This document shows positions 7,034 to 12,359 of a DNA stretch of 12,359 nucleotides, piece by piece. Below the pieces are notes generated by a model, which was not told where the DNA came from, made no database searches, and saw nothing but the letters and a program-made list of their open reading frames with translations. Source of the stretch: Desulfobulbaceae bacterium. GTDB lineage: Bacteria; Desulfobacterota; Desulfobulbia; Desulfobulbales; SURF-16. The DNA is taken from assembly GCA_021160685.1 (NCBI GenBank), contig JAGHCC010000159.1:1-12359 (forward strand), in the 5' to 3' direction. How positions within the stretch are numbered: position 1 is the stretch's first letter; every line of letters starts with the position of its first letter. The position numbers and the translations under genes were made by a program.

Positions 7034-10000
7034 ATGTTTAATTCTCTAGAAATCCCCTTGAGCGGCAGGCACTTGATTGATGCAAGTGCCGGCACCGGCA
7101 AGACCTACACCATCTCGGCCCTGGTTCTCAGACTGCTGCTGGAAAGAGGTCTCTCCATCCGGGAGATTCTGGTGGTGACCTATACCATTGCCGCCACCGA
7201 GGATCTGCGGGTGCGGGTGCGGCAGATGATCAGGGAACTGCTTGATGCCATTTCCGAGGGGCAGAGCGAGGTTCCTTTGTTTCAAGGTTTGCTGGAGAGG
7301 ATGGAGGATCGCAAACAGACCCGCTGCCGTCTGCTGGATGCGTTGCGTGATTTTGATGAGGCTGCCATTTTTACCATCCATGGTTTCTGTCAGCGGATGC
7401 TGCGGGAAAACTGCCTGGAGAGCGGCGCTCTTTTCGAGACCGAGCTGGTTGCCGATATTGGCGAACTTGAGGAGGAGATTGTCGAGGATTATTGGCGGCA
7501 ACAGTCAGTGAAATTTGCGCCCGGGTTCAGAATCTTTTGCCGGAAATCATTTACTCCGGCCTCTCTTCTCCAGCTTTTCCGCCAGGGACGTGTCGGTCAG
7601 GGATTGACGCCGGATGCGGGCCAGCTTCCTGATGCAGATGTTCTTGTCAGCCTGGAAAAGGATTTTTCGCGGGTTTTTGACACGGTCAAAACAGAGTGGC
7701 CCGCAGCCCGTGATCAGGTCAGCGATCTGCTGCAACAGACTGAGGCCTTGAAGAAAAATTTTTACAAGAAAGAAAAGCTGCCCGAATGGTTGGAGGAGCT
7801 TGATCAGCTTTTTTTGATTGACCTCGGCTATCTTTCTCCTGACCTTGGCAAGAATTTTGTCAAGTTTACCACCGCAAGTCTTGAGAAAGCGGCCAAAAAA
7901 AATTATGAAGCTCCCCGACATCATTTTTTTGATCTCTGCCAAAGCCTTGAAGAGAGGCGGCAGGAATTGGCAGATGGTTACAACAGCTATCTATTGTCCT
8001 TGAAAGGCAATCTCTTTACTTACTGCCGGCTGGAACTGGTTAAACGCAAAGAGCAGCGCAATATCCTTGATTTTGACGATCTTCTTCATCAATTTAATGA
8101 CGGGCTGCATGGGGCGGGCGGCGTTGCCCTGGCCAAAGCCGTGCGGGAAAAGTTCCCGGCTGCCCTGATTGATGAGTTCCAGGATACCGACCCGGTCCAG
8201 TATGATATTTTTACGTCCATCTACCGGCCTGATCCAGGCTGTCTTCTCTACCTGATCGGTGATCCGAAACAGGCCATTTACAGTTTCCGGGGTGCGGATA
8301 TCTTTGCTTATCTCAAGGCTGTCAGGGATCTGGGCAAACCGTTCACTCTGGATGTCAATTATCGCTCCGAGCCGGGTCTGATTCAGGCCGTCAATACCCT
8401 TTTTGATCAACCCCATGATCCTTTTTATTATCCTGAAATTTCCTTTTCACCAGTTGATCCGTCACCTTTAGTAGAACAAAAACTGCTCGAAATTGACGGT
8501 GAAGAGTCCCTGGTTCTTTGGGTTGCCGACCGTTCCAGGACCGCCACAAAGGTGATCAAGGTTGATCCGGCCCGCGAGATAGTTTTAACGGCGGTGGCAG
8601 GGGAGATCAGTCGCCTGCTGACTCTTGGCCGGCAGGGCAGGGCCAGGATCGGCGATGATCCCCTGGGGCCAAATGATATTGCCATCCTGGTCAGGACGAA
8701 TAAGGAGGCACGTCAGGCCAGGGATATTCTTGCGCGCCAGGGAATCGCCGCCGTGATTCAGTCGGACGAGGATCTTTTTTCGTCCAGCCAGGCGACGGAA
8801 ATGCTCCGGGTGCTGGCCGCGGTGGTTGATTCTGCAAATGAAATGAAGATTAAAGCGGCCCTGGCAACCGATATCCTCGGCGGGGATTGCTCCTTGCTCT
8901 TTAATCTTAAGGAAGATGAAAAGTGGCAGCGTTGGCTTACTGCTTTCCGGGAATACCGGCGTATCTGGCTCAAGCGTGGATTTGCCCGGATGTTTCGCGC
9001 TCTGCTTGATCGGGAAGAGGTCCGGCCCCGCCTGCTGCGCAAAAGAGACGGCGAACGGCAACTCACAAATGTCCTTCATCTGGGCGAGGTGTTGCATCAG
9101 GCCTCCCTGGAACGGGAAACCTCCATGGCCGGCCTGTTGAAGTTTCTTGAAGAACATCTGCAGGACAACAGAAAAAATGAGGAATACGAACTGCGCCTGG
9201 AAAGTGACTCAGAGCTGGTGCGGATTATCACCATTCACAAGGCTAAAGGGCTGCAGTACCCCGTGGTTTTCTGCCCCTTCTGCTGGAGTGGTTCCCGCCT
9301 GACAAGATCTACTGTTTTTTCTTTTCATCTGCAGGATCAGGACAACCGCATCATGTTGGAACTGGGATCGGAGCAGTCGAAGATACATAAAGAGATGGCC
9401 ATGCAGGAGGAGCTGGCCGAGAACCTGCGTCTTCTCTATGTGGCTTTGACCAGGGCCGTGCATCGTTGTTATCTGGCCTGGGGGCCGTTTTACGGGGCCG
9501 ACAGTTCGGCCCTGTCGTGGCTCCTGCATCATCGGGATGGTGATGATTTCTGTGGTGTGGCAAAATGTTTTAAAAAATTGAGCGATGGGGAGATCATGGC
9601 GGATCTGGCGCCCCTTGTCGAAAAATCAGATGGCGCCATCTCCATTGAGGTCATGCCCGATGCCAGTGAAAATGTCAAAGAGGAAAAAATCAAGGAGGAG
9701 ATAAAACTTTTTTTGCCTGAATTCACCGGTCGGATTGTGCGGGATTGGCGGATTACCAGTTTTTCAGGCTTAACTTCTTTAAGTTCAAGCCGCAGTCACG
9801 CGGTTGAGCTGCCGGATTATGATTTCAGCTCCCAGGAGGTTGGGCAAAAGGAGGAAGGTGAGGAAAAATCCATCTTTACCTTTCCGAAAGGGGCTGGGCC
9901 GGGCACCTTTCTCCATGATGTGCTTGAGCATCTTGATTTTACCGAGGTAGGCAATGAGCCGGATAAAATCGCCGCCTATGTTGAGGAGAAACTGGCAGCT

Positions 10001-10564
10001 TACGGTTTTGAGCTCACTTGGCGGGATGTGATTGTTCGCATGCTGGCTGATCTGGTTTCCACCCCGCTTCTTGACCATGTTCCCGCTTTGACCCTTGAAA
10101 GTGTGGGGCAGGGGCAGCGTCTCAATGAAATGGAGTTTTACTTTCCCTTGGCTGACAGCCATTCAGCCTCTATGCATCCCGTGCTTGCAAAAGTTCATTC
10201 TCTGCCTGCCGGTTTTTTAAAAGGTTTTATCGATCTGGTTTTTGAGGCGGATAACCGCTATTACCTGGTGGATTGGAAATCAAATTATCTGGGTGCGAAA
10301 ATAGAGGATTATAACCAGGAGAGATTGCAGGAGGTCATGGAGCGGGAACAGTACATCCTGCAGTATCATCTCTACACCGTGGCCCTGCATCAGTACCTTG
10401 GTGCCCGTCTGCCCGAATACCGCTATGACTCTCATTTCGGCGGTGTTTTTTATCTCTTTTTGCGCGGCATAACGCCGGAGACCGGGGCTGACTTTGGAGT
10501 TTTTCATGACCGGCCGGAACGGGAAGAGATTGAGGCGTTGGGTTGTTATTTATGCGGGAAATGA
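7034..10564 (+). CDS. recB: Exodeoxyribonuclease V beta subunit RecB
   Basis: RecB is the 3'-5' helicase and nuclease subunit of RecBCD, which resects double-strand ends and loads RecA. The length (1176 residues) equals that of classical RecB (about 1180). Helicase motifs are complete: DASAGTGKTYTIS with Lys23, LIDEFQDTDPVQ at 378-388, LIGDPKQAIYSFRGAD at 407-422, LDVNYRS at 439-445, ITIHKAKGLQYP at 732-743, and LRLLYVALTRA at 798-808. The C-terminal nuclease domain keeps His961 (GTFLHDVLEH), the NEMEF motif near 1031-1035, and GFIDLVF...YYLVDWKSNY with Asp1067, Asp1080 and Lys1082. The ATG at 7034 is the only start after the in-frame stop at 7013. It has no ribosome binding site and sits 5 nt after the end of the transposase remnant, so translation may be coupled or weak. 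RecD follows after 46 bp. No RecC gene is in the window. Confidence 0.97.
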   Translation: MFNSLEIPLSGRHLIDASAGTGKTYTISALVLRLLLERGLSIREILVVTYTIAATEDLRVRVRQMIRELLDAISEGQSEVPLFQGLLERMEDRKQTRCRLLDALRDFDEAAIFTIHGFCQRMLRENCLESGALFETELVADIGELEEEIVEDYWRQQSVKFAPGFRIFCRKSFTPASLLQLFRQGRVGQGLTPDAGQLPDADVLVSLEKDFSRVFDTVKTEWPAARDQVSDLLQQTEALKKNFYKKEKLPEWLEELDQLFLIDLGYLSPDLGKNFVKFTTASLEKAAKKNYEAPRHHFFDLCQSLEERRQELADGYNSYLLSLKGNLFTYCRLELVKRKEQRNILDFDDLLHQFNDGLHGAGGVALAKAVREKFPAALIDEFQDTDPVQYDIFTSIYRPDPGCLLYLIGDPKQAIYSFRGADIFAYLKAVRDLGKPFTLDVNYRSEPGLIQAVNTLFDQPHDPFYYPEISFSPVDPSPLVEQKLLEIDGEESLVLWVADRSRTATKVIKVDPAREIVLTAVAGEISRLLTLGRQGRARIGDDPLGPNDIAILVRTNKEARQARDILARQGIAAVIQSDEDLFSSSQATEMLRVLAAVVDSANEMKIKAALATDILGGDCSLLFNLKEDEKWQRWLTAFREYRRIWLKRGFARMFRALLDREEVRPRLLRKRDGERQLTNVLHLGEVLHQASLERETSMAGLLKFLEEHLQDNRKNEEYELRLESDSELVRIITIHKAKGLQYPVVFCPFCWSGSRLTRSTVFSFHLQDQDNRIMLELGSEQSKIHKEMAMQEELAENLRLLYVALTRAVHRCYLAWGPFYGADSSALSWLLHHRDGDDFCGVAKCFKKLSDGEIMADLAPLVEKSDGAISIEVMPDASENVKEEKIKEEIKLFLPEFTGRIVRDWRITSFSGLTSLSSSRSHAVELPDYDFSSQEVGQKEEGEEKSIFTFPKGAGPGTFLHDVLEHLDFTEVGNEPDKIAAYVEEKLAAYGFELTWRDVIVRMLADLVSTPLLDHVPALTLESVGQGQRLNEMEFYFPLADSHSASMHPVLAKVHSLPAGFLKGFIDLVFEADNRYYLVDWKSNYLGAKIEDYNQERLQEVMEREQYILQYHLYTVALHQYLGARLPEYRYDSHFGGVFYLFLRGITPETGADFGVFHDRPEREEIEALGCYLCGK

Positions 10565-10573
10565 TATTTTTTT

Positions 10574-10601
10574 AGCCACGAAAACCACGAAAAACACAAA
10601 A
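10574..10601. repeat. Short direct repeats CCACGAAAA between recB and recD
   Basis: CCACGAAAA at 10576-10584 is followed at once by CCACGAAAAA at 10585-10594 and a degenerate CACAAAA. The tract is preceded by TAG and fills most of the 46-bp gap. It leaves recD without a visible Shine-Dalgarno sequence. Confidence 0.6.
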
Positions 10602-10610
10602 TAAATTCAC

Positions 10611-12359
10611 ATGTCAGACACCTCCTTCAGTCTCCTTGACCAACATTTTGCCGACTTCATGACCCGTCTTGCCGGACGGCATGATGAAGACTTGTTCATG
10701 GCCGCCCGACTTGTCAGCCACAAGACCGGTCAGGGCCATATCTGTCTTGATCTTGAGGAATACGCCGGCAGGACAGCTGAAATTGACGGCAGGATGATGT
10801 CATTCCCGGCGCTAGATCCGTGGCTGGAAAGTCTTGCGTTAAGCACGGTGGTCGGTCGGCCCGGAGAGGTTTTTCCCCTGATCCTTGACCCGCCTCTTCT
10901 CTATCTACAGCGCTTTTGGAAATATGAAAAGATCGTGGCGGAATTTATCAGGGAGAGAAGCGGTCTCCGGCTGGATTTACTTGACCGGGAACGGTTGCGG
11001 GACGGCCTGAACAGATTTTTCCCCAAAGAGAGTAATGGGGTGGATTGGCAGAAGGTAGCGGCATTATCGGCCTTGAGCAACCGCTTCTGTGTGATCAGCG
11101 GCGGACCCGGAACCGGCAAGACAACCACCGTGGCCAGAATTTTGGCTCTTTACATCGAACAGGGTGTTTCGAATGTCCTGTTGGCCGCGCCCACCGGCAA
11201 GGCTGCGGCCCGGCTGCGGCAGGCCATTTCAGGGGTCAAAAAAAATCTGGCCTGTGATGGGGCGGTCAGGGATAAAATACCGGAACAGGCCGTTACTGTC
11301 CATCGTCTGCTGGGCTGGGGCAGGCAGGGGTTTCGCTATCATGGTGATAATCCTTTGGCTGCGGATCTTGTCGTTATTGACGAGGCCTCCATGGTTGATC
11401 TGCCTTTGATGGCCGCTCTGATGTCTGCCTTGCCCAAGGGGTGTCGACTATTGCTCCTTGGCGACCGCAATCAGCTTTCTTCGGTCCAGCCCGGCGCTGT
11501 ATTGGGGGACATCTGTCAGGATGGTGCCGCCGGGTTCAGTCTGGATTTTGTCAAATTATGCACTGATTTTGGCTGCAAATTAGGTCTGTCACCCACCCCG
11601 GGTCCTGGTCATCAAGACGGAATTGTCGAATTGGTCAAAAGTTATCGGTTCGGCCCGGACAGTGGGATTCACCGCTTGAGCTGCGCCGTGAATCAGGGTG
11701 AGGCGGATCTGGCCCTGGATATTTTGACAGATGAAAAAGGAGGGGATATCAGTTGGCACGACTATGGTTCTGCATCCGTCAGCCTGGAGTCGGTTCTGTC
11801 GGCTCATGTCCATTATTTTAAAGAATTGGCCTTAGTCTCCGAACCTGAAGAGGCCCTGGAGATGATGGGGAGTTTTGCTATTCTTTGCGGCCTTAGAAAA
11901 GGGCCCCTTGGTTCTCTGAATATCAATCAACTGGTTAGACGTAGTCTGCAGGGGGCGGATCAGGAAGATTTTTTCCATGGCCGACCCGTGATGGTGAGCC
12001 GCAATGATTACACGAAACAGCTCTATAACGGCGATACCGGTATCTGCCTGAGGGACAGAGAGAATGAGGGACAGTTGCGAGTTTTTTTCGAGGATGGAGA
12101 CAGCATAAGAAAGATGCTGCCTCTTCGCCTGCCGACCCACGAGACGGTCTTTGCCATGACTGTGCATAAAAGCCAAGGCTCCGAGTTTGATCATCTTCTT
12201 CTTGTCTTGCCGGACAGGCCGTCAAGGGTCATGAGTCGAGAGCTTCTTTATACAGCTGTGACCAGGGCGAGAAAATCCGTTGAAATCATCGGCAGTCATG
12301 AGGCTTTCCGCCAGGCGGTTAACACGAGAATTGAACGGAAATCCGGTCTGGTGAAAAGG
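10611..12359 (+). CDS. recD: Exodeoxyribonuclease V alpha subunit RecD (3' end cut by window)
   Basis: RecD is the fast 5'-3' helicase subunit of RecBCD. The frame from ATG 10611 is open for 583 codons to the window edge. Classical RecD is about 600 residues, and the visible end (RIERKSGLVKR) resembles the RecD tail, so only a few to some 25 residues are missing. The order is an N-terminal RecB-interaction region (1-140), Walker A ISGGPGTGKTTTV with Lys170, APTGKAAARLRQAI, VVIDEASMVDLPL with Asp257 and Glu258, LLGDRNQLSSVQPGAVLGD from 282, the SYRF motif IV, TVHKSQGSEFDHLLLVLP from 517, and LLYTAVTRARKSVEIIG ending the helicase core (Arg552). The spacing from recB is 46 bp with no Shine-Dalgarno sequence, but the genes clearly form one unit. 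No RecD2-type extension is seen. Confidence 0.95.
   Translation, partial: MSDTSFSLLDQHFADFMTRLAGRHDEDLFMAARLVSHKTGQGHICLDLEEYAGRTAEIDGRMMSFPALDPWLESLALSTVVGRPGEVFPLILDPPLLYLQRFWKYEKIVAEFIRERSGLRLDLLDRERLRDGLNRFFPKESNGVDWQKVAALSALSNRFCVISGGPGTGKTTTVARILALYIEQGVSNVLLAAPTGKAAARLRQAISGVKKNLACDGAVRDKIPEQAVTVHRLLGWGRQGFRYHGDNPLAADLVVIDEASMVDLPLMAALMSALPKGCRLLLLGDRNQLSSVQPGAVLGDICQDGAAGFSLDFVKLCTDFGCKLGLSPTPGPGHQDGIVELVKSYRFGPDSGIHRLSCAVNQGEADLALDILTDEKGGDISWHDYGSASVSLESVLSAHVHYFKELALVSEPEEALEMMGSFAILCGLRKGPLGSLNINQLVRRSLQGADQEDFFHGRPVMVSRNDYTKQLYNGDTGICLRDRENEGQLRVFFEDGDSIRKMLPLRLPTHETVFAMTVHKSQGSEFDHLLLVLPDRPSRVMSRELLYTAVTRARKSVEIIGSHEAFRQAVNTRIERKSGLVKR

Noticed and set aside
8585..9157. 190-codon minus-strand frame inside recB
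   Set aside because: RecB is complete in the + frame and this frame resembles no family I know.
4119..12359. A new antiphage system formed by helicase, transposase and RecB/RecD
   Set aside because: RecB and RecD are standard housekeeping subunits with all usual motifs, the transposase is a broken common RAYT, and no effector gene is visible.

Overview
The window looks like a chromosomal segment from a Gram-negative bacterium. I infer Desulfobacterota (Deltaproteobacteria), perhaps near Desulfobulbales, from three things: the fused TRAP-TAXI transporter, RecBCD-type recombination genes, and intergenic spaces filled with palindromic repeats of the CTGGATYCCGG / CCGGRATGACG, TTCCCACGCTCTGCGTGGGAA and CCCTCTCCC...GGGAGAGGG kinds. 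No taxonomic marker is present, so this stays an inference. All genes are on the + strand.

Region 1 (1-4025) is a TRAP transporter module. It has a TAXI-type periplasmic solute-binding protein (369-1358, TTG start with a good ribosome binding site) and a fused 4TM/12TM TRAP permease (1883-3949). The two genes are normally adjacent; here 524 bp holding three inverted-repeat units separate them. A further repeat lies upstream of the binding-protein gene and supplies the -35 box of a good sigma70-like promoter. A second copy of that repeat runs into the 3' end of the permease gene and encodes part of its C-terminus.

Region 2 (4119-12359) carries DNA-processing genes. In order they are a UvrD/PcrA-like superfamily 1 helicase (4119-6416), a frameshifted REP-associated tyrosine transposase (6478-7028), a full-length RecB (7034-10564) with all helicase motifs and nuclease residues, and RecD (10611 to the window end), which lacks only its last residues. 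RecB and RecD normally work with RecC in exonuclease V, which processes double-strand ends for recombination. No recC lies in the window. The place just upstream of recB, where recC often sits, is taken by the helicase gene and the transposase.

Most of the novelty is in the repeats and how they interact with genes: a promoter element and a protein C-terminus derived from repeats, a perfect 33-bp inverted repeat, a double palindrome, and a transposase gene that holds a REP-like inverted repeat around its frameshift site. I saw no CRISPR array, tRNA, rRNA, or convincing new defence system.
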